Of a stretch of DNA of 64,000 bases, positions 8,335-17,650 are shown piece after piece. Origin of the DNA: Algoriphagus litoralis (lineage in GTDB: Bacteria; Bacteroidota; Bacteroidia; Cytophagales; Cyclobacteriaceae); assembly GCF_003259255.1 (NCBI RefSeq), contig NZ_QGOL01000002.1:372001-436000 (forward strand), written 5' to 3'. Under the pieces are notes generated by a model, which was given only the letters and a program-made list of their open reading frames with translations, made no database searches and had not been told where the DNA came from. Position numbers and translations under genes: made by a program. Each line of letters opens with the position of its first letter. Within the stretch, counting starts at the first letter, position 1.

Positions 8335-9408
8335 TTATCCGTAAATGGTCCCACCGCAGTTGTCTCTGGAGGAGCCTGTCACAGATGCCAGGCAATTGTT
8401 TTCGCCTCTTAATCTCAACAGACCCAAAAAAGCGAAGATCAATGCTTCCTTAAATTCAATCAACTCCGAATCAGTCTCCACCCTTTTCCAGCTTTTTCTG
8501 AGGTAATGATCCAATCGCTGGATAAAATAGGCATTGTAAGCCCCACCTCCCGTAAGAAGAATGGATGGAGTTTTCTTGGTTGAAAAAGTTCTGATTACCC
8601 CCCCGATCTGAAAGGCAAAGTGCTCCACCAAGGTACTCAATGCATCGGCTGGACTCAAGCCAGACTCTCGGATGAGTGGCGTAAAGACTTGTTCCATGTC
8701 CTCTCTGCCCAAAGACTTCGCCTGGTTTTTTGAATAAAAGGGAATTTCATTCAGTCGCTCAAAAAGCGTCAGGTTGACCTCCCCACTTTGAGCGATTTTT
8801 CCCTCATTGTCATAAGATTTGCCGAGTTTTTGTGCTTCTGCATTAAGCAAAAGGTTAAATGGACTGCAGTCAAAGGCAATTCTCTGTCCATCTTTTTCCA
8901 TGGAGATATTGGAGATGCCTCCCAGATTGATGCAAAAATCCACCTCGGGAAAAAGCAACTGATCTCCGATGGGAACCAAAGGTGCACCCTGCCCTCCCAA
9001 CTGTACATCCAGCATTCGGAAATCATTGATCACTTTGTAGCCAGAGGTCTGATGCAGTGCCCAGCCGTTGCCGATTTGAAGGCTTAGCCTGTTTTCGGGC
9101 TGGTGAAAAACTGTGTGTCCATGCGAGGCTACAGCATCAGGTTCCAATTGGTGCTTTTCACAAAATGTCTTGACCTGTCTCCCCATCCATTGCCCAAAAT
9201 CCACGTCTAATTTACAGATTTCCAGCCCACTAAGTAGATGGGCTTCAGAGAGTTTCTTTCCCAGATTAGCGGGAAAAGAAACTGTCTCAGTCCGATCAAT
9301 TCGGAATACCCAGCGGCCTTTCCATTCAAAGTGAACAAAAGCTATATCCAAGCCATCGCCTGAAGTGCCAGACATCAATCCGATCAAATGGTAGTTAGTT
9401 GGGTGCAT
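8335..9408 (-). CDS. anmK: Anhydro-N-acetylmuramic acid kinase
   Basis: Phosphorylates and opens 1,6-anhydro-MurNAc released from peptidoglycan turnover, giving MurNAc-6-phosphate for recycling. The 357-residue protein carries the ATPase-fold phosphate loop LIGLMSGTSGDGLDIA at residues 8-23, SHGHTVFHQP, the second phosphate loop CINLGGISNIS, and the adenosine loop ILLTGGGAYN near the C-terminus. Length is typical. It is transcribed divergently from coaX across 84 bases; a perfect -7 box (TATCTTTG, minus strand, 9440-9447) lies 32 bases before the start, although no TTG is at the usual distance. Confidence 0.92.
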   Translation of the reverse strand: MHPTNYHLIGLMSGTSGDGLDIAFVHFEWKGRWVFRIDRTETVSFPANLGKKLSEAHLLSGLEICKLDVDFGQWMGRQVKTFCEKHQLEPDAVASHGHTVFHQPENRLSLQIGNGWALHQTSGYKVINDFRMLDVQLGGQGAPLVPIGDQLLFPEVDFCINLGGISNISMEKDGQRIAFDCSPFNLLLNAEAQKLGKSYDNEGKIAQSGEVNLTLFERLNEIPFYSKNQAKSLGREDMEQVFTPLIRESGLSPADALSTLVEHFAFQIGGVIRTFSTKKTPSILLTGGGAYNAYFIQRLDHYLRKSWKRVETDSELIEFKEALIFAFLGLLRLRGENNCLASVTGSSRDNCGGTIYG

Positions 9409-9439
9409 GGGTTAAAGATTGTTAAGTAGGCAGACAGAT

Positions 9440-9447
9440 CAAAGATA
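9440..9447 (-). promoter_or_regulatory. Candidate -7 box of anmK
   Basis: TATCTTTG on the minus strand matches TAnnTTTG exactly and lies 32 bases upstream of the anmK start. The upstream TTG element at 19-21 bases is missing. Confidence 0.3.
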
Positions 9448-9492
9448 ATTTTAAGCCGGGAAAAGTCTCCCTTTCAATAATGTCTAATTTGC

Positions 9493-10215
9493 ATGCCAAT
9501 GAAAAATCTGGTCATCGATATCGGCAACTCCAGGATCAAATCTGCCCTTTTCGAAGGAAAGGATCTGATCGGGGATCATAGTTTTGAGGATTTCGATGCC
9601 GCCCTTAGGTTTTGGGAAGCAATGGATTTTCAAGCCTGTTTGGTCAGTTCGGTTCGATTTACCCAAGAGGAATTGGCTGAAAAAATCTCGTTTCCCTTTG
9701 TCTTTCTAAGTCATGACAGCCATTTGCCAATTCTCAACGGGTATTCCACCCCGAAGACCTTGGGATTGGATCGGATCGCAGCAGCGATTGGAGCGTGGGA
9801 TTTGGCGGGAAAAAAATCTGTCTTGGCCATAGATTTGGGAAGCTGCATTACCTATGAATGGGTGGATGAGTTGTCCATCTATCGGGGAGGAGCGATCAGC
9901 CCAGGGCTTCAGATGCGCGCCAAAGCGATGAATTCGTTCACAGCCAGGCTACCTTTGGTGGCTTTGGATCAAAAGCCGGAGGATGCACTTGGTAACTCCA
10001 CGGTCAGCTGCATGCAGTCGGGGATTTGGTATGGAGTGGAGTATGAGCTTTTGGGTCATATTGAGGCCTATCGTCTTAAAATTCCTGAAATTAAGGTATA
10101 TATCTGCGGCGGTGATTCCCTTTCTTTTGAATCATTGGCAAAAGACCACATATTTGTAGTCCCAAATTTAGTCCTTCATGGATTGAATTGTATTCTAAAC
10201 CACAATGTCGAGTAA
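9493..10215 (+). CDS. coaX: Type III pantothenate kinase
   Basis: Phosphorylates pantothenate in the first committed step of coenzyme A synthesis; the type III enzyme needs a monovalent cation and is not inhibited by CoA. The 240-residue protein has the ASKHA-fold motifs DIGNSRIK (phosphate 1), GLDRIAAAIGAW, AIDLGSCITYEWVD (phosphate 2) and GGAISPGLQMRAKAM. The start is either 9493 or the next ATG at 9499 (MKNLVIDIGN); the second would match most homologues. Its 3' end overlaps the following outer-membrane protein gene by 11 bases, so the downstream envelope genes are probably read through from here. Confidence 0.93.
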   Translation: MPMKNLVIDIGNSRIKSALFEGKDLIGDHSFEDFDAALRFWEAMDFQACLVSSVRFTQEELAEKISFPFVFLSHDSHLPILNGYSTPKTLGLDRIAAAIGAWDLAGKKSVLAIDLGSCITYEWVDELSIYRGGAISPGLQMRAKAMNSFTARLPLVALDQKPEDALGNSTVSCMQSGIWYGVEYELLGHIEAYRLKIPEIKVYICGGDSLSFESLAKDHIFVVPNLVLHGLNCILNHNVE

Positions 10216-11488
10216 AAACCTCTTTAAGTCCTTGGGCCTGCTATGCGCCCTTTTGTTGTTTTCCAAGGTCAATGCACAGAATAGTGCCTCCACCTACAGC
10301 GCGCTGGGGATTGGTGAATTTAATTTTTCCGGACTTACCCAGAATCAGGGTATGGGAGGAATGGGGATCAGCTATGGTACAGGATGGCAGGCAAATAATG
10401 TCAATCCGGCGATCACGACCCGAAATACCATTTTTAACTTTCAGGCTGCACTAAACTACAAATCCATCAACGTCAATAACGGAACCGAATCCTCAAATGT
10501 GGACGGTGGTGGACTTTCCTACATTGCGCTTTCTTTTCCAATCAAGCAGGGGAAATTCACTACAGGTATGGGGCTAGGTCAGATCACAAGTGTGAATTAC
10601 CGACTCCGGGTAGAGAGTACAGTGAACAATGCTGAGCTAAAAGCCAACAATTTCCTTAGCGGCGACGGAGGGATTTCTGAAGCCTACCTCAATTTTGGCT
10701 ATCTCTTGGCCAAGAATCTAAGTATCGGTTTTCACGGTTCTTATCTTTTTGGGTCTACGATCCGATCCAATCAATTATTGATCACAGGGGAAGAGGGTGT
10801 AGAAGTGGGAAGTGCCTCGGAATACTATGAGCGATTGACCGTATCGGATGTGGGATTCAAAGTCGGGGCACATTATATGATCAAGGCCTCAGAAAAAAGC
10901 AACATTCATATTGGCGCCATTTATCAGAAATTTGGGGACATTAATGGAACTGGGTTTGCAAAACTGGCGGGGATTGGCCAAGCTAGCGACCCGGACTCAG
11001 ACGGAGACCTTATTGCCAATGATGTGCAGGGTAGCGTGTATATCCCAAATCGATTTGGATTTGGATTGACATTTGAAAAAATGAATAAATATGCCGTTGG
11101 GATAGAGGGACAGTTTCAGGATTTTACTTCCTATCGTAACTTCTTCGGGGACCCACTGGATCTTCAGGCCGCCAAAAAACTGGCTGTAGGATTTCAAATT
11201 GTGCCCGATTACCTGTCTTTTGACAATATCTTTCAGCGATCTACGTACCGGATTGGAGTGGAATGGATGCAGACTCCTTATTTCCTAAATCAAACCAATA
11301 TCAATGATATTGGACTGTCTCTGGGAACATCCATCTACCTAAATCAGTTATCAATGGTAAATATGGCCTTGAAAGTTGGGCAAAGAGGAACACTCGATGC
11401 TGGGCTAATTCGGGAAAACTACGTAAATTTCACGCTTGGTTTTTCATTGAACGACAACAGCTGGTTCTACAAACGTGTGTTTGAATAA
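10205..11488 (+). CDS. Predicted outer-membrane beta-barrel protein
   Basis: A 427-residue protein with a signal peptide (cleavage after KVNAQ, about residue 26) followed by Gly/Asn/aromatic-rich sequence with alternating hydrophobic residues and repeated patterns such as VGFKVGAHYMI and YAVGIEGQFQDF, as in outer-membrane beta barrels. The chain ends in NDNSWFYKRVFE, with the aromatic C-terminal strand seen in Bacteroidota barrels. The same gene commonly lies next to coaX in Cytophagales, but I do not recognise a characterised homologue; FadL/OmpP1-like or porin roles are possible. It overlaps coaX by 11 bases, and the TPR gene follows after 93 bases. Confidence 0.65.
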   Translation: MSSKNLFKSLGLLCALLLFSKVNAQNSASTYSALGIGEFNFSGLTQNQGMGGMGISYGTGWQANNVNPAITTRNTIFNFQAALNYKSINVNNGTESSNVDGGGLSYIALSFPIKQGKFTTGMGLGQITSVNYRLRVESTVNNAELKANNFLSGDGGISEAYLNFGYLLAKNLSIGFHGSYLFGSTIRSNQLLITGEEGVEVGSASEYYERLTVSDVGFKVGAHYMIKASEKSNIHIGAIYQKFGDINGTGFAKLAGIGQASDPDSDGDLIANDVQGSVYIPNRFGFGLTFEKMNKYAVGIEGQFQDFTSYRNFFGDPLDLQAAKKLAVGFQIVPDYLSFDNIFQRSTYRIGVEWMQTPYFLNQTNINDIGLSLGTSIYLNQLSMVNMALKVGQRGTLDAGLIRENYVNFTLGFSLNDNSWFYKRVFE

Positions 11489-11581
11489 CAAATTTTAAGA
11501 AATCAAATCAAATCAAGGCCTAATCCTTGTACTACTGTAACTGGAATCAAACCAAAGAAACCGAATAAAACCTTACTGAAT

Positions 11582-12880
11582 ATGAAAACAAAATCAACAC
11601 TACTCGCTATGGCAGCTTTGCTGCTATCAGGGTTGGTTCAGGCACAAGATTGGAACTGGCCTGCTGATCCTGCTCAGGAGGCAAAAGCCCGCGAGCTTAA
11701 TGCTGCCTATACTGATTACATGAAGTCTGAGCAATTTATTGAAGCGACCAAGCCCTTGAATTGGCTATTGGTGAACGTTCCTGAATTGAATGAGTCTATT
11801 TATATCAATGGTGTCACTGTATATAAAGGCGCTGCTGATAAGACTACTGATCCAGCTCAAAAACTCGTCTACCAAGATAGTGTCATGGCGATCTATAATA
11901 AGAGAGGTGAAATCTATAAGAATGAACCTAAATGGATCGAGAATAAGGCTTATTATGGCTACCAGTTTTTCAAATCAGATAAAACTAGAATTCCTGCAGC
12001 CATCGCTGATTTCGAAAAGGCAATAGAAACTAACGGAAACATCAATCACCAATTGGTTGGAGCATATTTTGATTTGATTTATAGAAACAATGCTTACAAC
12101 AAAGCTTATACAGGTGAGCAGGTTCTAGCTAAGTATGAAATGGCCAATGACTTGTTGAATAAATCTGAGGCAGAAGGTAAAGATGTGACAAGTTCTAGAA
12201 GTTTGCTTGAGCAAGTATTGGTAAATATGGAGTTGATCGATTGTGATTTTATCGAAAACACCATGGGTCCTAAGCTGGCTGCAGATCCAACCAACGAAGA
12301 ACTGGCTAATCAGATCTTTAAGTATTCTGTACAGTACAAGTGTTTTTCTTCCAATTCCTTCATGGCAGCTTTGGAATTCATCGATTCCAAAAACCCGACC
12401 TTTGCAACATCCCAGGTAAGAGCTATGAAATATATGGCAGCCGGAGAGTTTGACAAAGCTGAGCCTGTACTGGCCAAAGCCTTGACTATGGCTGAGAACG
12501 ACAAGCAAAAGGCCGAAGTACAAATGGAAATGGCAAAAATTCATACGCAAGCCGGAAGAAAATCTGAAGCAAGAGCTGCTGCAAGAGAAGCCGCTTCATT
12601 GGATTCAGAGCTTACCGCCGCTGCCTATTCCTTGATCGGTGACCTGTACATGTCCTCTTTTAACCAGTGTAAGGGTGGAGAAAGCCGGGCAAAGGATCAA
12701 TCAATCTACATCGCAGCTTACAATGCGTATCAGAAAGCCGGTGATTCCAAAGGTATGGGAAGTGCAAGATCCAGATTCCCATCTAAAGAGGAGTTGTTTA
12801 CCGAAGGACTTCAACCAGGTACATCTATCAGCACAGGATGCTGGGTAGGGGAGACGGTGACCTTGGCTACAAGAGATTAA
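11582..12880 (+). CDS. Secreted tetratricopeptide-repeat protein
   Basis: A 432-residue protein with a signal peptide ending at GLVQAQ (about residue 21), then helical repeats. TPR-like pairs are clear in the second half, for example AAGEFDKAEPVLAKALTMAE, VQMEMAKIHTQAGRKSEAR and IAAYNAYQKAGDSKGMGSA. It is expected in the periplasm or at the inner face of the outer membrane, where such proteins act as scaffolds. It lies between the beta-barrel gene and lptC, which suggests an envelope-assembly role; no specific partner is known. A strong terminator follows 20 bases after the stop. Confidence 0.7.
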   Translation: MKTKSTLLAMAALLLSGLVQAQDWNWPADPAQEAKARELNAAYTDYMKSEQFIEATKPLNWLLVNVPELNESIYINGVTVYKGAADKTTDPAQKLVYQDSVMAIYNKRGEIYKNEPKWIENKAYYGYQFFKSDKTRIPAAIADFEKAIETNGNINHQLVGAYFDLIYRNNAYNKAYTGEQVLAKYEMANDLLNKSEAEGKDVTSSRSLLEQVLVNMELIDCDFIENTMGPKLAADPTNEELANQIFKYSVQYKCFSSNSFMAALEFIDSKNPTFATSQVRAMKYMAAGEFDKAEPVLAKALTMAENDKQKAEVQMEMAKIHTQAGRKSEARAAAREAASLDSELTAAAYSLIGDLYMSSFNQCKGGESRAKDQSIYIAAYNAYQKAGDSKGMGSARSRFPSKEELFTEGLQPGTSISTGCWVGETVTLATRD

Positions 12881-12900
12881 TTTTCAAAATTTCATACGAA

Positions 12901-12928
12901 AGGCAGTCTAGTTGGACTGCCTTTTTTC
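12901..12928 (+). terminator. Intrinsic terminator after the TPR gene
   Basis: AGGCAGTC (12901-12908) pairs perfectly with GACTGCCT (12915-12922); loop TAGTTG; six T residues follow. Confidence 0.85.
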
Positions 12929-12966
12929 GTTAAGTTGAATTCATTCTATTCATTTATCTTTGTCCC

Positions 12967-13506
12967 GTGAGTAAGCTTCGATACCTTTTTATCCTGTGTT
13001 CCTTAGCGGTATTTTCCTGTCGGGAAAATGTAGATCCGGAGGAACTCAAGGTTTACGATGGACCGATCAATTCTGCCGTGAATATCTTGCTGGTCCAAAG
13101 TGATTCTGCCATTATTCGATCAGAAATCACCGCTGCCCTTCAATTGGAATTTTCCAATGGAAATATCGAATTTCCGGAGGGAATCGAAATCAAATTTTTC
13201 ACCAAAGAGGGAGAGCTGGAGACTACGATGAAGGCAGACCGGGGATATTTTAGTCAGAGTGAAAACCTCTACCGGGGCGAAGGAAATGTGCAGATCCAGA
13301 ACCTAATCAAAGATCAAAAGCTGCAAACGGAGGAAATTTTTTGGGACCAGCCTGCCAAAAAAATTTACACAGACAAGTTTGTCACCATCCAAGAAAAACA
13401 AACCCTGTTTAACGGGACAGGTATGGAAGCTGATGATAGTTTTTCAGATTATACGCTGAAACAGGTACGGGATAGTAGGACGCTTTTACCCGGGGAGGGA
13501 ATATGA
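12967..13506 (+). CDS. lptC: LPS export periplasmic protein LptC
   Basis: Bitopic or lipid-anchored component of the Lpt machine that carries lipopolysaccharide from the inner-membrane LptBFG to the LptA bridge. The 179-residue protein begins with a signal sequence ending in a lipobox-like VFSC (cysteine near residue 18), then a beta-jellyroll domain with repeating strands such as IEIKFFTKEGELETTMKADR, GYFSQSENLYRGEGNV and FNGTGMEAD, the pattern of the OstA/LptC fold. The start codon is GTG. In Bacteroidota, lptC is usually followed by a small membrane protein and a CNNM transporter, as here. Confidence 0.82.
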   Translation: MSKLRYLFILCSLAVFSCRENVDPEELKVYDGPINSAVNILLVQSDSAIIRSEITAALQLEFSNGNIEFPEGIEIKFFTKEGELETTMKADRGYFSQSENLYRGEGNVQIQNLIKDQKLQTEEIFWDQPAKKIYTDKFVTIQEKQTLFNGTGMEADDSFSDYTLKQVRDSRTLLPGEGI

Positions 13507-13594
13507 TACCTAGCTATTCGAAAGTGAAAAAAATAACAAGGATTGATATCCGCTTGGGATTTAATCTATCCTTTACTTATCAATCGGTAAATCA

Positions 13595-13807
13595 ATGAAA
13601 TTAGCAGATGTCTTGATTCTCTCTTTGGCTTTGGCATTCAGTATTATTGGGATTCACCAAAGTATGACCGTTGGAATCGGAGGATCCTACTTTATTTTTA
13701 TGTTTGCAGCGGGCTTGTTATTTTGGTTCCAGCTTCGTCGCAACAAGCGATTAGAAGCAGAAAAAGAGCAGTCAGCCAGACCAAAACAAAAGAAGAAACA
13801 ACGCTAA
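13595..13807 (+). CDS. Small predicted membrane protein
   Basis: Seventy residues with two hydrophobic segments (about residues 4-24 and 29-48) and a strongly basic tail rich in Lys, Arg and Gln. It ends three bases before the start of the CNNM transporter gene, so the two are probably translated together. A protein of this size and topology commonly occupies this position between lptC and the transporter in Cytophagales, which supports a real gene. Function unknown. Confidence 0.6.
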   Translation: MKLADVLILSLALAFSIIGIHQSMTVGIGGSYFIFMFAAGLLFWFQLRRNKRLEAEKEQSARPKQKKKQR

Positions 13808-13809
13808 AA

Positions 13810-15093
13810 ATGGACACCACGTATTTATTTTATGTCGTTGTAACTTTGCTTTTTTCGGGATTCTTCTCAGGAATCGAAATTGCCTACATCTCTGCCAATA
13901 AACTCCAAATTGAGCTTCAAAGTAAACAAGGTCTACTGAGCGGCCGGATCCTTAGCCAATTTGTGCAGAAGCCAGGACAATTTATCGGCACCACCCTGAT
14001 CGGCAATACCATCATGCTGGTTCTTTATGGTATCTTCATGGCTTTCCTGCTGGAGCAGCCTTTGAGAAATTTACTGCCGGCCTCAGTAAACAATGAAGCT
14101 TTTGTTTTACTATCTCAGACTGTAATCTCCACCATTATCGTGTTGATTACCGGGGAATTTCTCCCCAAAAGCTTTTTTATGCTGAACCCCAACAGCATGC
14201 TTTCGCTCTTTGCATTGCCGTTTTTTGCGATTTATGCGGTGATGTATCCGATAGTTTGGCTGATCGTTGGCCTTTCTAGGCTATTCATCACCAAGGTGCT
14301 CAGACTGGAGTACAACGAAGAAAAGCCGGTTTTCAATGTAACCGATCTTAATGCTTTTATTAAAGAGCATTTTCGTCAGGCAAATTCCAATCACAAAAAG
14401 ATGGAAATTGATTCCAAAATTTTTGACAACGCAATCGAATTCAAAACTGTCCGAGTGAGAGAATGCATGGTTCCACGCACAGACATAGTCGCCGTGGAAG
14501 TGGAAGACAGCATCGGTGATCTCAAGGCGGTGTTTGAGGAGAGTGGGCATTCGAAAGTCATTGTCTACCGGGAGACTATCGATGAGGTAATTGGCTATTG
14601 CCATCAGTTGGAGCTTTTCAAAAAACCAAAAACCATAGAGGAAATCCTCACTCCAATCATTATTGCTCCGGAGTCTGCGCTTGCCAATGAACTGTTGATT
14701 CAATTTATTCAAGAGCGAAAAAGCTTGGCTTTGGTCGTGGATGAGTTTGGAGGGACCAGTGGGATCGTATCAATGGAAGATATTATTGAAGAAATTTTTG
14801 GAGAGATCGATGACGAATATGACAACGATGATCTCGTAGAGCAACAGATCGCTGAAGATGAATATTTGCTCAGTGCCCGTCATGAAATTGATTATCTCAA
14901 CGATAAATATGGTTGGGATTTGCCCTATGGAGACTTTGAGACCTTATCTGGTCTGATTTTGTCTTTGACAGAAAATCTCCCCAACAAAGGGGAACATGTC
15001 ACTTTGGGAAGGTATACCTTCACTATCATGACCAAACTGGCCCATCGAATCGAAACTGTACGGCTGAAAATCAGTGAATCAGACCAAGGATAG
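13810..15093 (+). CDS. CNNM/HlyC/CorC-type ion transporter (hemolysin family)
   Basis: A 427-residue membrane protein of the CNNM family, linked to Mg2+ (or Na+/Mg2+) transport. Domain order: DUF21 membrane domain with four hydrophobic segments (about 1-190; SGFFSGIEIAYISANK is the family signature near the start), a CBS-pair domain (about 213-340; VRVRECMVPRTDIVAVE and VVDEFGGTSGIVSMEDIIEEIFG), and a C-terminal CorC/HlyC domain (about 347-424). ATG at 13810 is chosen because the membrane domain starts there; an in-frame ATG at 13723 would run through the preceding small gene. The name hemolysin is historical and does not imply haemolytic activity. Confidence 0.88.
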   Translation: MDTTYLFYVVVTLLFSGFFSGIEIAYISANKLQIELQSKQGLLSGRILSQFVQKPGQFIGTTLIGNTIMLVLYGIFMAFLLEQPLRNLLPASVNNEAFVLLSQTVISTIIVLITGEFLPKSFFMLNPNSMLSLFALPFFAIYAVMYPIVWLIVGLSRLFITKVLRLEYNEEKPVFNVTDLNAFIKEHFRQANSNHKKMEIDSKIFDNAIEFKTVRVRECMVPRTDIVAVEVEDSIGDLKAVFEESGHSKVIVYRETIDEVIGYCHQLELFKKPKTIEEILTPIIIAPESALANELLIQFIQERKSLALVVDEFGGTSGIVSMEDIIEEIFGEIDDEYDNDDLVEQQIAEDEYLLSARHEIDYLNDKYGWDLPYGDFETLSGLILSLTENLPNKGEHVTLGRYTFTIMTKLAHRIETVRLKISESDQG

Positions 15094-15117
15094 CATTGAC
15101 TTTGTTCGGGGGTAAAT

Positions 15118-15148
15118 TTTGAATTTCGCCCGTAATGCTATTATTTTG
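15118..15148 (+). promoter_or_regulatory. Candidate promoter of the periplasmic isomerase gene
   Basis: TTTG ending at 15121, 19 bases, then TTATTTTG (15141-15148), one mismatch to TAnnTTTG; 29 bases before the ATG at 15178. Confidence 0.4.
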
Positions 15149-15177
15149 CGACACTTCTAAAAAGCGTAGTATTAAAA

Positions 15178-17286
15178 ATGGCGTTAATTAAACAAATAAG
15201 ACAGCGGACAGGTCTCGCAATCGGTGTAATCGCCGGCGGGTTGATTTTATTCCTTCTTGGAGGAGATCTATTGAGTCCAAATTCCAGTCTGCTCAATTCC
15301 AATCAAAATATCGTTGGGGAAATCGCGGGTGAGGAAATCACGCTTGAAGAGTATTCTCTCAAAGTAGAGGAATTCAAGGCAATGTTTCAGCAGCGTACCG
15401 GCCGTGTTGCCTCAGAGCCAGAGATGGTTTCAGTGAGAGAGCAGGCTTGGCAGGCGATGATTGTAGAGCGGGTATTCGATGAAGAATATCAAAAGCTTGG
15501 CCTTACTGTATCCAGCGACGAATTGGTCGACATGGTACAGGGCAAAAACATCGTGCCCGAGCTCAGAGCTCAGTTGGTCAATCCACAGACAGGTCAGTTT
15601 GATAAAAATCAATTGATTTCTTTCCTTCAAACTCTGGAAACTGCAGACCCGGCACAGCAAGCAGGATGGGCACAACAAGAGCAGCTATTCGCGCAGTCTA
15701 GACAGCGTGTGAAGTATGACAATCTCTTGGCGACTTCGGAATATTTTACCACAGCTGAGGCGAAGTTTGAGCACAAAGCTGCGAATACCATTGCAGATGC
15801 GTCTATTCTTTTTGTCCCTTACTATGTAATTCCTGACGGAGAGGTGAAAATCGAAGAGAAAGATTTGACCGCCTATTTGGATAAGAATCAAGAAAAATTT
15901 AAAGTAGGTAATACCGCAAATTTGGAATATGTCTCGTTCAGCATTTTGCCTAGCGGTCAGGATTCTGCAGAGGTCATTTCGACCATCAATGCTTTGACGG
16001 AGGAATTGAGAACTTCTACGGATGATTCTTCATTTGTAAGCCGAAATTCAGAGCTCACTACTCCTTACTTGACTTTCAGGCCAGGCGACGAGCTTCCGAC
16101 TTCCCTTACCTCCAATGTAGCAGAACCGGTAAAAGGGGAAACTTACGGACCGTATGTTACTGCCAATTCCAGCTACGTGACTTTTAAAGTCTCAGATCAA
16201 TACGAGGGTACTCCTAGAATGAGAGCTTCACATATCTTATTCAGTACAGAAGGAATGGACGAGGCTGGCAAAGCCGCTGTTAAAGCGCAGGCTGAGGAAG
16301 TCTTGGCAGATATTAAGGCCAATGGAAACTTCGAAGTTGCTGCCAGACAGTATGGGCAAGATGGCACGGCTCAGAATGGTGGAGATTTGGGATGGTTTGC
16401 CAAAGATGACTTTGTAGAGCCTTTCGCTACTCCAGTTTATGCAGCTAAATCTACCGGTCTTTTGCCAAATGTCGTAGAGACTGAATATGGATACCACATC
16501 ATTCAGGTCACCGAAATGCCAAATTCCAAATACACCAAATTGGCTATTCTGGAATTGGAATTGGTAGCTTCAGATGCGACGAGAAATGAAGCCTTTAGGA
16601 ACGCGGACTCATTCGCTGCTGAAAGTGGAAACCGAAATGAGTTTACCGAAAATGCAACCGAAAAAGGATACCGCATCCTCCAGGCAAACAACGTAGACGC
16701 AACTTCCAGAAATCTAAATAACCTTCAAAATGCTCGTCAGGTAGTAATCTGGGCTTTTGGTGAAGGTTCTCAGGGAGAAGTATCTGAAGTTTTTGAATTG
16801 GACAATGCCTACATCGTTGCGACGCTTGTGAGCAAAAAAGAAGAAGGAAAAGCCAAGCTTGAAGATGTAAGAGAGCAAGTCGAGCAGCAAGTCCGTAACG
16901 AAAAGAAGGCAGCTATGATTGCCGAAAAACTGGCTGGAAAGAATACCTTGGAAGAAATGAAGGCTGTATTTGCAGATGCATCAGTCAACGATATTCCAGA
17001 CCTTAGATTGAGCACCTCGGTTATTCCTGGTGTTGGATTTGCTCCTAAGGCAATCGGATCTATTTTTGGACTCCAGAGTGCGGGACAGGTTACTAAGCCT
17101 ATTCAAGAAGATATCGGAGTTCTGGTCGGAAGATTGAACTCAATCACACCAGCAACTGAAATCGGCGATTATACCTCCTATCAGGCTCAATTGAGTCAGG
17201 CAGGTTCTCAGCGAATGACTTATTCGATCATGATGGCGCTTCAGGATCTGGCAGATGTGAAGGACTACCGATATAAATACTTCTAA
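15178..17286 (+). CDS. SurA/PpiD-like peptidylprolyl isomerase
   Basis: Inner-membrane-anchored periplasmic chaperone of 702 residues. It has one N-terminal membrane segment (about residues 12-30), a SurA-type N-terminal helical domain (about 40-210), a parvulin PPIC domain (about 347-446; MRASHILFSTEG, GGDLGWFAKDDFVEPF and EYGYHIIQVTEM are typical), and a C-terminal helical part. The layout matches PpiD-like foldases that help envelope proteins leaving the Sec channel. In this phylum such proteins sit with lptC and CNNM genes as here. An intrinsic terminator begins 19 bases after its stop. One PPIC domain is convincing; a second, degenerate one in the C-terminal half is possible. Confidence 0.87.
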   Translation: MALIKQIRQRTGLAIGVIAGGLILFLLGGDLLSPNSSLLNSNQNIVGEIAGEEITLEEYSLKVEEFKAMFQQRTGRVASEPEMVSVREQAWQAMIVERVFDEEYQKLGLTVSSDELVDMVQGKNIVPELRAQLVNPQTGQFDKNQLISFLQTLETADPAQQAGWAQQEQLFAQSRQRVKYDNLLATSEYFTTAEAKFEHKAANTIADASILFVPYYVIPDGEVKIEEKDLTAYLDKNQEKFKVGNTANLEYVSFSILPSGQDSAEVISTINALTEELRTSTDDSSFVSRNSELTTPYLTFRPGDELPTSLTSNVAEPVKGETYGPYVTANSSYVTFKVSDQYEGTPRMRASHILFSTEGMDEAGKAAVKAQAEEVLADIKANGNFEVAARQYGQDGTAQNGGDLGWFAKDDFVEPFATPVYAAKSTGLLPNVVETEYGYHIIQVTEMPNSKYTKLAILELELVASDATRNEAFRNADSFAAESGNRNEFTENATEKGYRILQANNVDATSRNLNNLQNARQVVIWAFGEGSQGEVSEVFELDNAYIVATLVSKKEEGKAKLEDVREQVEQQVRNEKKAAMIAEKLAGKNTLEEMKAVFADASVNDIPDLRLSTSVIPGVGFAPKAIGSIFGLQSAGQVTKPIQEDIGVLVGRLNSITPATEIGDYTSYQAQLSQAGSQRMTYSIMMALQDLADVKDYRYKYF

Positions 17287-17304
17287 AAATATCCAATCAA
17301 AAGG

Positions 17305-17334
17305 AACCCATGTCGGACGGCATGGGTTTTTTTT
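17305..17334 (+). terminator. Intrinsic terminator after the isomerase gene
   Basis: AACCCATG (17305-17312) pairs perfectly with CATGGGTT (17321-17328), followed by a run of eight T. Confidence 0.85.
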
Positions 17335-17372
17335 GTGACTTTATTACTGAAAATAAAGCAGTAAGTTTGAGT

Positions 17373-17639
17373 ATGAAGAGCAATTTTGACAGAGCATCAT
17401 TTAAGGAAAAGCTTGAATCCTCGGGAGAGTTTCCGATGTTGTACATGTTCAAATTCATTGTGCCAAATGGGAAAGAAACTGAGGTAGGTGCCTTGTTTCC
17501 CAAAAATGAAATTTCCCTGAAGCCTAGTTCGGGTGGGAAATATGTCAGCACAACAATACAGGCAATGATGGACAGTGCAGATCAGATTCTTGATCTATAT
17601 GAACAGGCCTCAGCTATTGAGGGAGTCATTTCACTTTAA
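17373..17639 (+). CDS. DUF493 family protein (YbeD-like)
   Basis: An 88-residue cytoplasmic protein with the DUF493 ferredoxin-like pattern: FPMLYMFKFIVPNGKE early, SSGGKYVSTTIQAMM in the middle, and YEQASAIEGVISL at the C-terminus. Family members are small and possibly regulatory; no reaction is established. The ATG at 17373 is preferred; reading could be extended in frame to an ATG at 17310, but that lies inside the terminator hairpin of the preceding gene. The pterin dehydratase gene starts 11 bases later. Confidence 0.78.
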   Translation: MKSNFDRASFKEKLESSGEFPMLYMFKFIVPNGKETEVGALFPKNEISLKPSSGGKYVSTTIQAMMDSADQILDLYEQASAIEGVISL

Positions 17640-17650
17640 AAGAATAAGAT

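Noticed and set aside
12125..12550. 141-residue minus-strand frame inside the TPR gene
   Set aside because: The sense strand encodes a signal peptide and clear helical repeats; the antisense product looks random.
13723..13809. N-terminal extension of the CNNM transporter
   Set aside because: It overlaps the small membrane-protein gene in another frame and adds polar residues before the normal membrane start.
17310..17372. N-terminal extension of the DUF493 gene
   Set aside because: It would start within the terminator hairpin of the previous gene; the family begins near the ATG at 17373.
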